A DNA stretch of 8,638 nucleotides from an uncultured Collinsella sp. (GCA_900555355.1 USKV01000049.1:1-8638), one strand, 5' to 3'. Counted from the first letter of the stretch, positions 1-6,936 are shown. The notes: generated by a model not told the origin, from the letters alone. Made by a program: numbers and translations.

Positions 1-330
1 GTCAAGGTGAACGGTTGGCGTGACGGCGCGGGCGTGGCGCTCGACGACGCCGTGGCGCAGCTTTCCGAGCTGGGCTTTAAGCATCTGGTGTATACCGACA
101 TCGCGCGCGATGGCATGCAGACGGGCATCGATGTGGCGGCGTATCGCCATGTGGCCGAGGTCGCGGGTTTTCCCGTCGTGGCTTCGGGCGGCATCTCGAC
201 GCTCGACGACATCCGCGCGCTGGCCGCGGTGGGCGAGGGCGCGATTGAAGGTGCCATCACCGGCCGTGCGCTCTACGAGGGCAACTTTACGCTGGTGCAG
301 GCGCTGGCCGCCGCCCGAGGGGAGGAGTAG
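1..330 (+). CDS. hisA: HisA, phosphoribosylformimino-AICAR-phosphate (ProFAR) isomerase, 3' end only
   Basis: The 5' part lies outside the window; the frame is open from base 1, leaving about the last 109 of the usual ~240 residues. HisA is a cytoplasmic (beta/alpha)8-barrel enzyme that opens the ribose ring of ProFAR to give PRFAR, the substrate of HisF, in histidine synthesis. Visible family motifs are NGW (loop after strand 5), VYTDIARDG (the TD-x-x-RDG segment carrying the C-terminal acid/base residue), VVASGGIS (phosphate-binding strand 7) and GAITGRALYEG (strand 8). Bifunctional mycobacterial PriA (HisA/TrpF) has, from memory, Arg-Gly-Trp in the strand-5 loop; here it is Asn-Gly-Trp, which mildly favours a HisA without TrpF activity. 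The stop is 3 bp before hisF, whose ribosome binding site lies in the last hisA codons, so the two are translationally close. Identity is secure. Confidence 0.95.
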   Translation, partial: VKVNGWRDGAGVALDDAVAQLSELGFKHLVYTDIARDGMQTGIDVAAYRHVAEVAGFPVVASGGISTLDDIRALAAVGEGAIEGAITGRALYEGNFTLVQALAAARGEE

Positions 331-333
331 CCC

Positions 334-1116
334 ATGCTTACCAAACGTGTGATTCCCTGCCTGGACGTCAAGGACGGCCGTGTGGTCAAGGGCGTCAACT
401 TTGTGAGCCTGCGCGATGCGGGCGACCCGGTGGAGCTAGCACGCGCCTACGACCGCGAGGGTGCGGACGAGGTTGTATTTTTGGACATTACCGCGACGAG
501 CGACAACCGCGCGACGACTATCGAGATGGCGGCGCACGCGGCCGAGGAGCTCGCCATTCCCTATACCGTGGGCGGCGGCTTTCGCGACCTGGCGGGCATG
601 CGCACCATGGTTGCGGCCGGTGCCGACAAGGTGTCGCTTAACTCTGCCGCCGTGCGCGACCCGTCGCTGATTAGCCAGGCTGCCGCGGCGTTTGGCAGCC
701 AGGCCGTGGTCGTGGCGATCGATGCCAAGCGCGTCGGTTTGCCCGGCGCATCCGGTGCAGACAAGTGGGAGGTCTTTACCGCGGGAGGCCGCAACGCCAC
801 GGGTATCGACGCGGTGGCGTGGGCCGAGGAGGCGGCTCGTCGCGGCGCCGGTGAGATCTTGCTCACCAGCATGGATCGCGACGGCACCAAGGCCGGCTTT
901 GACCTGGCGCTCACTCGCGCCGTGGCTCGCGCGGTGCCAATCCCCGTCATTGCGAGCGGCGGCGTGGGCATACTCGAGCATTTCGCTGAGGGCGTGATTG
1001 AGGGCGAGGCCGACGCCGTGCTGGCGGCGAGCGTCTTTCACTTTGGAACCTTCAGCATTCGCCAGGTGAAGGAGTATATGGTCAGCCAGGGCATCCCTGT
1101 CAGGTTGGACTTCTAG
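334..1116 (+). CDS. hisF: HisF, cyclase subunit of imidazole glycerol phosphate synthase
   Basis: HisF is the synthase half of the HisH-HisF complex. It uses ammonia channelled from HisH to convert PRFAR into imidazole glycerol phosphate and AICAR, linking histidine and purine synthesis. The 260-residue protein has the usual length. It starts [20 protein letters not shown], placing the catalytic Asp at residue 11, and VVVAIDAKR places the second catalytic Asp exactly at 130. Phosphate-binding elements TVGGGFR (79-85) and VIASGGVG and the strand-6 motif [13 protein letters not shown] are intact. The ATG at 334 follows a GGGGAGGAG site at the end of hisA with close spacing. It sits 3 bp after hisA and is clearly in the same operon; hisH is not in the window and is presumably upstream. 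No damage is seen. Confidence 0.98.
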   Translation: MLTKRVIPCLDVKDGRVVKGVNFVSLRDAGDPVELARAYDREGADEVVFLDITATSDNRATTIEMAAHAAEELAIPYTVGGGFRDLAGMRTMVAAGADKVSLNSAAVRDPSLISQAAAAFGSQAVVVAIDAKRVGLPGASGADKWEVFTAGGRNATGIDAVAWAEEAARRGAGEILLTSMDRDGTKAGFDLALTRAVARAVPIPVIASGGVGILEHFAEGVIEGEADAVLAASVFHFGTFSIRQVKEYMVSQGIPVRLDF

Positions 1117-1125
1117 TGCTGCGGC

Positions 1126-1219
1126 TTGCCCAGGCACCGCATCTTGCCGCTCAAACCGTCGCTCGCGTACCAAAGTACGCGTCGCTCCTCTTTCGCGGCA
1201 ACCTGCGGCACCTGGACAA
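1126..1219. repeat. 94-nt imperfect palindrome between hisF and hisI
   Basis: The two arms, 1126-1150 and 1195-1219, match as inverted repeats at 20 of 25 positions: TTGCCCAGG against CCTGGACAA, CCGCA against TGCGG, and TTGCCGC against GCGGCAA. A central hairpin, CGCGTAC (1164-1170) and GTACGCG (1175-1181), closes on a CAAA loop. RNA from this stretch could fold into one long branched hairpin. No T-run follows, so it does not look like an intrinsic terminator. Its size and form resemble intergenic palindromic (REP or MITE-like) elements, or an RNA processing or stability element inside the his operon. Repeat status is inferred, because only one copy is seen here. Confidence 0.6.
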
Positions 1220-1257
1220 CCCTCGCCGACCGGCGATGTTTAAATTGGGGAATTGAA

Positions 1258-1587
1258 ATGGAAGAAATTACTACTCCAGCGGATCTTAAATACGACGCCA
1301 GTGGGCTGATTCCTTGTGTGGTTCAGCAGTATGACACTGGTGAGGTGCTTATGGTTGCTTGGATGAACGAGGAGTCGGTGGGGCTGACGCTCAAGACCGG
1401 TACCACGTGGTTTTGGAGCCGCAGTCGCCAGGAGCTCTGGAACAAGGGCGCGACGAGCGGCAATATGCAGGAGGTCAAGGAACTCTGGGCCGACTGCGAT
1501 AGCGATACGCTGCTGGTCAAGGTTGACTCGCCGGGCCCGGCTTGCCACACCGGCAACCGTACCTGCTTCTTTAAGAAACTCGCCTAA
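1258..1587 (+). CDS. hisI: HisI, phosphoribosyl-AMP cyclohydrolase
   Basis: HisI opens the adenine ring of phosphoribosyl-AMP, the third step of histidine synthesis. It is a cytoplasmic zinc enzyme that also needs Mg2+. The 109-residue product is a typical stand-alone HisI. Visible features are the WSRSR core motif, WADCDSD giving metal-binding Asp79, Asp81 and Asp83 with zinc ligand Cys80, and CHTGNRTCF giving zinc ligands Cys96 and Cys103 (Thr instead of the more usual Ser before the last Cys). The start at 1258 is chosen because GGGGA (1247-1251) lies 6 nt upstream and homology begins there. The frame is open back to 1126, but that 44-codon extension translates the intergenic palindrome and has no family resemblance. 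The first codons are AT-richer than the rest of the operon. hisE follows after 46 bp. Confidence 0.96.
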   Translation: MEEITTPADLKYDASGLIPCVVQQYDTGEVLMVAWMNEESVGLTLKTGTTWFWSRSRQELWNKGATSGNMQEVKELWADCDSDTLLVKVDSPGPACHTGNRTCFFKKLA

Positions 1588-1633
1588 GGCGGGCGTCCTG
1601 TTGGGCGCTCGGTAAAACGGAAAGGATTGAACT

Positions 1634-1951
1634 ATGGGTGTGCGCACCGCAAATGTTCAGGATGGAAATATCGGCGAGACGCTGACGGGGCTGGCCGAGG
1701 TGATTCACGGTCGTCGCGATGCGTCGCCACAGGAGAGCTACACCGCTCGTCTGTTGACCGACGTCGAGGACGAGCTGCTCAAGAAGCTTGCCGAGGAGGC
1801 GAGCGAGGTCATCATGGCTTGCAAGGATAACGATCACGACCACATCCGCTACGAGGCCGGCGATCTGGTCTACCACCTGCTCGTAACCCTTGAGCGCTAC
1901 GGTATCACCCTCGACGAGCTTGCCGGCGAACTCAACGCCCGCCGCCACTAG
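1634..1951 (+). CDS. hisE: HisE, phosphoribosyl-ATP pyrophosphatase
   Basis: HisE removes pyrophosphate from phosphoribosyl-ATP, the second step of histidine synthesis, giving the substrate of HisI. The 105-residue all-alpha protein belongs to the MazG-like NTP pyrophosphatase superfamily. Visible motifs are SYTARLL, KKLAEEASEVIMACKD (the E-E-x-x-E metal-binding helix) and YEAGDLVYHLLV (the second E-x-x-D helix). The ATG at 1634 follows AAAGGA (1621-1626) by 7 nt. It is the last gene of the visible his run. Many bacteria fuse HisI and HisE, while here they are separate adjacent genes in the same order. The stop lies 2 bp from the stop of the convergent minus-strand phosphatase, so no independent terminator fits between them. 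Confidence 0.95.
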   Translation: MGVRTANVQDGNIGETLTGLAEVIHGRRDASPQESYTARLLTDVEDELLKKLAEEASEVIMACKDNDHDHIRYEAGDLVYHLLVTLERYGITLDELAGELNARRH

Positions 1952-1953
1952 TC

Positions 1954-2865
1954 TTAGGCGAGGGGCGTGGACTCCCATTCGCTGGTGGCGTGGGGGATGT
2001 CGAAGGTTCGATAACCGCAGCCGTAGACGTGGGCCTGGGCCTCGCGGATATTCCAGCAGATATCGCAGGCGCGGTGCGCGTCCGAGCCAAAGGTGATGGG
2101 TACCTCGGCGTGGGCGAAGCAACGCAAAAGACCGGTCGAGGGGTAATAGTCGTCGAGCCCCTTGCGCGGCGCGGCCGTCGAGACCTCAACGCGGCGGCCC
2201 GTATCGTGCGCGCACTCGGCCATCTGCTCCCAGAACGGCGCGGGGTCAAAGTCGGGCGCAAAGCCGTCTTTCGAAAAGCGCATGACCAGGTCGGGGTGGG
2301 CCATTACATCAAAGTTGAGCGAGCTTTCGCAAGCACGGCACCAGTCGTCGACGTAGTGTTCCCATACGCCGCGTACGCCTAAGTTTTCCCAAACATGCAG
2401 GTTGGTATCGTCGTCGATCCAGCCACAAAGCGAATCGGGCGTATCGGGACGAGTGACGCTCTCCGTTCCCGCCGTGCCCGCAGCGCCGGCCATGATATCG
2501 CCCGGGTCGCCAATCCAATGCACGCTGCCCAGGCGCACGACGGCGCCCTGGGACCAGCGCTCAACCAAAGGCTCGCAGCCTTCGTACCAATCGCACTCAA
2601 AGCCATAGATAAGCTCGAGCTCCGGCGCAATCTGCGCGGCAAGCTTGCGGGCGTCCTCAAAGGCCAGACGATGTGCCGGCAAGTCGCCCTCGACGACCTG
2701 CACCTCGCAGTTAGCATCCATACTGGCAGGCAGGGTGAGGTGGTCAGTCGAGACCATGACGCGGCAGCCGGCGGCGGCAGCGGCGCGGACGTTATCCTCA
2801 AACGTGGCATGGCCGTCCGAAAACGAAGTGTGGGTATGGCAATCGACCGGCGGGCAAGCAGGCAT
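1954..2865 (-). CDS. hisJ: PHP-domain phosphatase, probable histidinol-phosphatase (HisJ/HisK type)
   Basis: The 303-residue protein has the complete metal-site pattern of the PHP family: DCHTHTSFSDG (His10, His12, Asp17), STDH (Asp41, His42), GFE (Glu90), GSVHW (His116), MAHPD (His190) and GSDAH (Asp262, His264), the ligands of a trinuclear metal centre. PHP histidinol-phosphatases convert histidinol phosphate to histidinol, the penultimate substrate of histidine synthesis. The opposed position beside hisAFIE supports that role, though PHP proteins include other phosphoesterases and polymerase-associated domains. At 303 residues it is slightly longer than the commonest 260-280; the extra length is around residues 121-155. 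The ATG at 2865 has AAAGGAG (plus-strand 2871-2877) 5 nt upstream. No signal peptide is seen. The family is certain and the substrate is inferred from context. Confidence 0.88.
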   Translation of the reverse strand: MPACPPVDCHTHTSFSDGHATFEDNVRAAAAAGCRVMVSTDHLTLPASMDANCEVQVVEGDLPAHRLAFEDARKLAAQIAPELELIYGFECDWYEGCEPLVERWSQGAVVRLGSVHWIGDPGDIMAGAAGTAGTESVTRPDTPDSLCGWIDDDTNLHVWENLGVRGVWEHYVDDWCRACESSLNFDVMAHPDLVMRFSKDGFAPDFDPAPFWEQMAECAHDTGRRVEVSTAAPRKGLDDYYPSTGLLRCFAHAEVPITFGSDAHRACDICWNIREAQAHVYGCGYRTFDIPHATSEWESTPLA

Positions 2866-2897
2866 GGCGGCTCCTTTGCATTTGGCGAATTCGCTCC

Positions 2898-2903
2898 ATT
2901 GTA
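2898..2903 (-). promoter_or_regulatory. possible -10 element for the PHP phosphatase gene
   Basis: Read on the minus strand, TACAAT matches the bacterial TATAAT box at 5 of 6 positions and lies about 32 nt before the ATG at 2865, a plausible leader length. No convincing -35 hexamer is seen 16-18 bp further upstream, so this is tentative. Confidence 0.3.
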
Positions 2904-2983
2904 ATAGCGCAGCCTCGGCGCGTCGTGCACGCGAGGTGCCGAAATCGACTGGAAAGGGTGCGCGGTGCGGCCTCGCTTGCTCT

Positions 2984-3053
2984 CAAATCATGTACGTCAG
3001 CCTCCAAAACCGACAAAAAATGACATGTTTGGAGGCTGATGTACATGTTTGGA
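2984..3053. promoter_or_regulatory. long dyad in the divergent intergenic region upstream of the LarC2-like gene
   Basis: Arms at 2989-3008 and 3028-3047 pair over 20 positions with only one non-Watson-Crick pair (G2996-T3040): CATGTAC, then G or A, then TCAGCCTCCAAA against its reverse complement. The 19-nt loop is A-rich. Pairing can extend outward by about four pairs if T2988 is bulged. The last 11 bases of the right side, ACATGTTTGGA, also occur as a direct repeat (3023-3033 and 3043-3053). No T-run follows the hairpin on the plus strand, so it is not an ordinary terminator in the direction of the LarC2-like gene. It could be an operator, a structured leader or a dispersed repeat; the sequence alone does not decide. 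The rest of the 2866-3156 gap shows no gene. Confidence 0.6.
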
Positions 3054-3156
3054 TAGGGGCAAGGGCGACGACGGACGAAAGTCACGCCTGTGCCACGTCC
3101 GATGTGCTAGCGTTTGGATGAACAAAACGAGCCCGTGCGGAAAGGAGCCGGACCGT

Positions 3157-3642
3157 ATGCCATGCGATAGCAAATCTCCGCTGTCCCGCGAGACCGATGC
3201 GCCCGAGACCATCGTCAAGCTGGAGTGCGACATCGACGACGCGTCGCCTGAGGTGCTCGCCTACGCCGCCGACCGCCTGCGCGAGGCCGGTGCGCGCGAG
3301 GTGCACTGGCTGCCTCTCTACTGCAAAAAAGGTCGTCCCGGCTGGCAGCTGCAGGTAATCTGCGCCCGCGAGGACATTGACCGTCTGCAGATGACCATCT
3401 TTTTGGAAACCACGACCAACGGCATTCGTCGCCAGGTTATGGAGCGCGTTTGCCTGCCACGCCGCTTTGAGCGCGTAACGACGCCATGGGGCGAGGTATC
3501 CGTTAAGGTGGCGACCCTGCCCGACGGCAGCGAGCGCGCGGCTCCCGAGTACGAGGATTGCGCCCGTCTTGCCCGTGAGCACAACGTGCCACTCCAACGC
3601 GTGATGCAGGCGGCTCAGAGCGCGGCGCTGCGATTTGAGTAA
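3157..3642 (+). CDS. larC: stand-alone LarC C-terminal-domain (LarC2-like) protein
   Basis: The 161-residue product matches only the C-terminal domain of LarC, the CTP-dependent nickel insertase that completes the nickel-pincer nucleotide cofactor of lactate racemase and relatives; full LarC is about 400 residues. Family motifs in order are CDIDDASPE (24-32), LYCKKGRPG (54-62), LETTTNGIRR (83-92), TPWGEVSVKVA (109-119) and PEYEDC (130-135). In Lactobacillus plantarum, LarC is made from larC1 and larC2 by ribosomal frameshifting and the larC2 part binds CTP. No LarC1 sequence is found here: the preceding gene is on the opposite strand. The ATG at 3157 follows AAAGGAG (3141-3147) by 9 nt. An in-frame TTG at 3049 lies inside the dyad, and an ATG at 3118 has no ribosome binding site; both were rejected. 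Domain identity is strong; whether it handles nickel is unknown. Confidence 0.85.
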   Translation: MPCDSKSPLSRETDAPETIVKLECDIDDASPEVLAYAADRLREAGAREVHWLPLYCKKGRPGWQLQVICAREDIDRLQMTIFLETTTNGIRRQVMERVCLPRRFERVTTPWGEVSVKVATLPDGSERAAPEYEDCARLAREHNVPLQRVMQAAQSAALRFE

Positions 3643-3697
3643 CGCGGCCGGTGACACGCCACGCCCAGCCACATCAACCCCTCCCGAAAGGATCTCC

Positions 3698-4246
3698 ATG
3701 AAATACCTCATCGCTTCCGACATTCACGGCTCGGCATACTGGACCGAGCGTCTGGTCGCCGCCATCGAATCCGAGCAGCCCGACCGCATCGTGCTGCTGG
3801 GCGACCTGCTCTACCACGGCCCGCGTAACGACCTGCCGCGCGACTACGCCCCCAAGCGCGTGATTCCGCTGCTCAACGCCCTGGCCGACCGCATCATCGC
3901 GGTGCGCGGCAACTGCGATGCCGAGGTCGACCAGATGGTGCTCGACTTTCCCGTCATGGCCGACTACGCCACGCTGTTTGACGAGGCCGGCCGCGAGCTG
4001 TTCCTGACGCACGGCCACGTCTTTGGCGCCGGCATGCACAACAGCGTCGACCACGCGCCCGCGCTGCCCGAGGGCTCCGCGCTCGTCTACGGCCACACGC
4101 ACATCAAGGTTAACGAGGCAAGCGAGGCGCACCCGGGCCTGTGGCTCTTCAACCCCGGCAGCGTGAGCATCCCCAAGGACGGTACGCACAGCTACGGCAT
4201 CTACGAGGGCGGCGCGTTCCGCCACGTGATCATGGAGGAGGAATAA
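3698..4246 (+). CDS. yfcE: YfcE-type metallophosphoesterase
   Basis: The 182-residue protein is a complete calcineurin-like phosphoesterase of the YfcE/MJ0936 family (E. coli YfcE is about 184 residues). Metal-binding motifs in order are SDIHGS (Asp8, His10), LLGDLLYHGPRN (Asp36, His40), GNCD (Asn72), THGH (His105, His107) and GHTH (His133, His135), followed by NPGS. Such enzymes use two divalent metals, often Mn2+, and cleave phosphodiester model substrates; the physiological substrate is not settled for the family. The ATG at 3698 has GAAAGGA (3686-3692) 5 nt upstream. The frame stays open back to 3635, overlapping the previous gene, but that extension lacks family motifs. The gene lies 55 bp after the LarC2-like gene and only 2 bp before mazG, implying one transcript. 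No signal peptide, so it is cytoplasmic. Confidence 0.92.
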   Translation: MKYLIASDIHGSAYWTERLVAAIESEQPDRIVLLGDLLYHGPRNDLPRDYAPKRVIPLLNALADRIIAVRGNCDAEVDQMVLDFPVMADYATLFDEAGRELFLTHGHVFGAGMHNSVDHAPALPEGSALVYGHTHIKVNEASEAHPGLWLFNPGSVSIPKDGTHSYGIYEGGAFRHVIMEEE

Positions 4247-4248
4247 CC

Positions 4249-5109
4249 ATGGCCGAGCATATGGCTCAGCAAAATGCCGAGGGTTCGCGTGACCTGTCCA
4301 CGCTGGTCGACGCGTCGGCCGAGCTGCAGCATCTGGTGCAGACCATCTGGCGTCTGCGTCAGCCCGATGGCTGCCCGTGGGACCGCGAACAGACGCATCA
4401 GAGCATTGGCAAGAACATGATCGAGGAGGCCTACGAGGCGCTCGATTGCATTGAGGCGGACGACGCGGCGCACCTGCGCGAGGAGCTCGGCGACGTGCTC
4501 ATGCAGGTAGTGCTGCATGCGCAGATTGCGGCGGACGCCGGTGAGTTTTCGCTGGCCGATGTGGCACGCGATATTGACGCCAAGCTCATTCGCCGCCACC
4601 CGCACGTGTTTGGCGATGCGGATGCCGATAACTCCGACGAGGTACTCAAGATCTGGGACGAGGTCAAGCTTGCCGAGAAGGCCGCCAAGGACAAAGCCGT
4701 GGCGGCAGGCGAGGCTGCGCCCGAGGGCCTGCTCGACGGTGTGCCCACGCATCTGCCGGCGCTGATGCAGGCCCAGAAGGTGTCGCGCAAGGCAGCGGCC
4801 GTGGGCTTTGAGTGGGAGACGGTCCAGGACGTGTGGGACGAGGTCGCCGAGGAGCGTGCCGAGTTTGAGGCCGAGGAGCCCGGCTCGTCCGAGCGCGAGA
4901 TGGAGTTTGGCGACCTGCTCTTTGCCCTGGTCAACGTTGCGCGCAAGGAGGGAATCGACGCCGAGAGTGCCCTTCGTGCCAGCACGGCAAAGTTCCGCCG
5001 CCGCTGGGCCGCGATGGAGCGGATGGCGGCCGATGCTCACGTGGATCTTGCCGAGCTTTCGACCCACGGCCTTAACGACCTGTGGGATGCCGCAAAGGCG
5101 GAGGAGTAA
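4249..5109 (+). CDS. mazG: MazG, nucleoside triphosphate pyrophosphohydrolase
   Basis: MazG hydrolyses NTPs and dNTPs to monophosphates plus pyrophosphate; proposed roles are removal of damaged nucleotides and tuning of stress nucleotide levels. The 286-residue protein has the two-domain layout. The N-terminal domain has LRQPDGCPWDREQTH (36-50), MIEEAYEALD (57-66, E-E-x-x-E), EELGD (78-82) and RRHPHVFGD. The C-terminal repeat has DEVAEERAEFE (197-207) and EFGDLLFALVN (219-229). Residues 144-160, rich in Ala and Lys, form a linker. The ATG at 4249 lies 2 bp after the yfcE stop, with GGAGGAGGAA at the end of yfcE serving as ribosome binding site; the open frame further upstream is out-of-phase yfcE sequence. 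HisE, upstream, has the same fold. In mycobacteria mazG also lies just upstream of eno. An intrinsic terminator follows immediately. Confidence 0.96.
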   Translation: MAEHMAQQNAEGSRDLSTLVDASAELQHLVQTIWRLRQPDGCPWDREQTHQSIGKNMIEEAYEALDCIEADDAAHLREELGDVLMQVVLHAQIAADAGEFSLADVARDIDAKLIRRHPHVFGDADADNSDEVLKIWDEVKLAEKAAKDKAVAAGEAAPEGLLDGVPTHLPALMQAQKVSRKAAAVGFEWETVQDVWDEVAEERAEFEAEEPGSSEREMEFGDLLFALVNVARKEGIDAESALRASTAKFRRRWAAMERMAADAHVDLAELSTHGLNDLWDAAKAEE

Positions 5110-5113
5110 GACT

Positions 5114-5159
5114 GCGGGAACGACGGGCTGACACGCCTCATCGTTCCCGCTAAATTTTT
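5114..5159 (+). terminator. rho-independent terminator after mazG
   Basis: A perfect 10-bp stem, GCGGGAACGA (5114-5123) with TCGTTCCCGC (5141-5150), encloses a 17-nt loop and is followed by TAAATTTTT. It starts 4 nt after the mazG stop and separates the LarC2-like/yfcE/mazG unit from eno. Confidence 0.85.
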
Positions 5160-5170
5160 CGAAAATCAAG

Positions 5171-5199
5171 TGTATCCCTCGGTTAACTTAGGGCATAAT
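5171..5199 (+). promoter_or_regulatory. eno: probable eno promoter
   Basis: CATAAT (5194-5199) matches TATAAT at 5 of 6 positions and lies in a local AT-rich stretch just after the mazG terminator, 100 nt before eno. The -35 region 17 bp upstream (TGTATC, 5171-5176) matches TTGACA poorly, so an activator or a different -35 may be involved. A promoter is expected because the terminator isolates eno. Confidence 0.45.
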
Positions 5200-5238
5200 G
5201 CAAAAAGTGCGACATGGCTAACTTACGGAGGCGCACCG

Positions 5239-5286
5239 ATGGTGCACGGTCGGCCAGTCGCTTGCATCAACTACGTTTCCAAGTGA
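5239..5286 (+). CDS. possible 15-codon leader ORF upstream of eno
   Basis: ATG at 5239 opens a short frame (MVHGRPVACINYVSK, then TGA at 5284-5286). ACGGAGG at 5225-5231 lies 7 nt upstream, a ribosome binding site at least as good as that of eno. Its stop lies 12 nt before the eno ATG, and the eno ribosome binding site (AGGGAG, 5288-5293) directly follows it. The start codon sits in the loop region of a small hairpin, GCACC-GAT-GGTGC (5233-5245). The ORF may be a chance open frame; no homology is recognised. If real, it would suggest translational coupling or attenuation-like control of eno. Confidence 0.3.
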   Translation: MVHGRPVACINYVSK

Positions 5287-6588
<1,302 letters not shown>

Positions 6589-6604
6589 GCGAGCGGCGTG
6601 TGCG

Positions 6605-6634
6605 GGGGCGGGGTTGACTCGGTTCCGCCCCGCC
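6605..6634 (+). other. GC-rich hairpin just after eno
   Basis: GGGGCGG (6605-6611) can pair with CCGCCCC (6625-6631), with an alternative register GGCGGGG/CCCCGCC. No T-run follows, so alone it is not a canonical terminator. It may protect the eno mRNA 3' end or slow polymerase before the true terminator 27 nt further on. Confidence 0.4.
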
Positions 6635-6660
6635 TTGGCTGGATGCCGCAAAGCACTATT

Positions 6661-6692
6661 GGCGCTGGGCCATATGGCTCAGCGCCTTTTTT
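6661..6692 (+). terminator. strong rho-independent terminator of eno
   Basis: An 11-bp stem, GGCGCTGGGCC (6661-6671) with GGCTCAGCGCC (6676-6686), has one G-T pair and an ATAT tetraloop, followed at once by six T residues (6687-6692). This is a textbook intrinsic terminator. Confidence 0.92.
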
Positions 6693-6731
6693 ATGTCGAG
6701 CAAAGGCTGGCGAAGGCGGTGCGGGCGCTCG

Positions 6732-6740
6732 TGCTATAAC
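6732..6740 (+). promoter_or_regulatory. extended -10 promoter for the ftsB-ppx unit
   Basis: TGCTATAAC fits the extended -10 consensus TGnTATAAT at all but the last base. It lies 40 nt after the eno terminator. No good -35 hexamer is seen 17 bp upstream, as is common with extended -10 promoters. A start site near 6747 would give a leader of about 37 nt to the ATG at 6784, but about 190 nt to the ATG at 6937. Confidence 0.55.
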
Positions 6741-6783
6741 TAAAGGACTTAGCGCAAACAAACCTCAACCGCACAAGGCGCAC

Positions 6784-6903
6784 ATGGATCAGATTTACGA
6801 CAACAGGTACTATTCCGCCGGTTCGCGTGAGCCGTCGCCTCGTCGTGCGCGTACCGCGCAGCTTGGCGGGTCTGGTTACGGCGGCGTCGATCACCGCGCA
6901 TAG
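6784..6903 (+). pseudogene. interrupted 5' part of the septum-formation gene (39 codons, ends in in-frame TAG)
   Basis: ATG at 6784 follows AAGG (6775-6778) by 5 nt and sits at natural leader distance from the promoter at 6732-6740. It opens a 39-codon frame starting MDQIYDNRYYSAGS and ending at TAG (6901-6903). The frame is exactly in phase with the septum protein downstream: past the TAG it continues RPPNASCSHAQ to the Met at 6937 with no further stop. The peptide is Arg-, Gly- and Ser-rich, like the low-complexity tail after the stop, so the two probably form one disordered N-terminal cytoplasmic region. A single C-to-T change (CAG to TAG) would explain the break. Alternatives are a genuine small leader ORF, or an assembly error. 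That the segment is coding is inferred from promoter, phase and composition, not from recognised homology. Confidence 0.45.
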
Positions 6904-6936
6904 CGTCCGCCGAATGCCTCATGCTCCCATGCTCAA

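Noticed and set aside
1126..1257. N-terminal extension of hisI from an upstream start at 1126
   Set aside because: It translates the intergenic palindrome, lacks family similarity, and ATG 1258 has a suitable ribosome binding site.
2924..2931. CGTGCACG palindrome in the divergent intergenic region
   Set aside because: An 8-bp palindrome is expected by chance in GC-rich DNA and the flanks do not extend it.
3049..3156. Longer LarC2-like protein starting at TTG 3049 or ATG 3118
   Set aside because: The extension lies partly in the dyad and lacks family similarity; ATG 3157 has AAAGGAG at good spacing.
2997..3233. Short minus-strand frame through the dyad region (and a similar one at 2798-3085)
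   Set aside because: The coding is explained by chance frames through a palindrome and the opposing genes; no ribosome binding site or recognised homology.
3635..3697. YfcE start at 3635 overlapping the previous gene
   Set aside because: The YfcE motif SDIHGS normally lies within the first ten or so residues, as from ATG 3698, which has a clear ribosome binding site.
4201..5169. 322-codon minus-strand open frame opposite mazG
   Set aside because: It mirrors the mazG codon pattern, overlaps the terminator and shows no recognisable domain.
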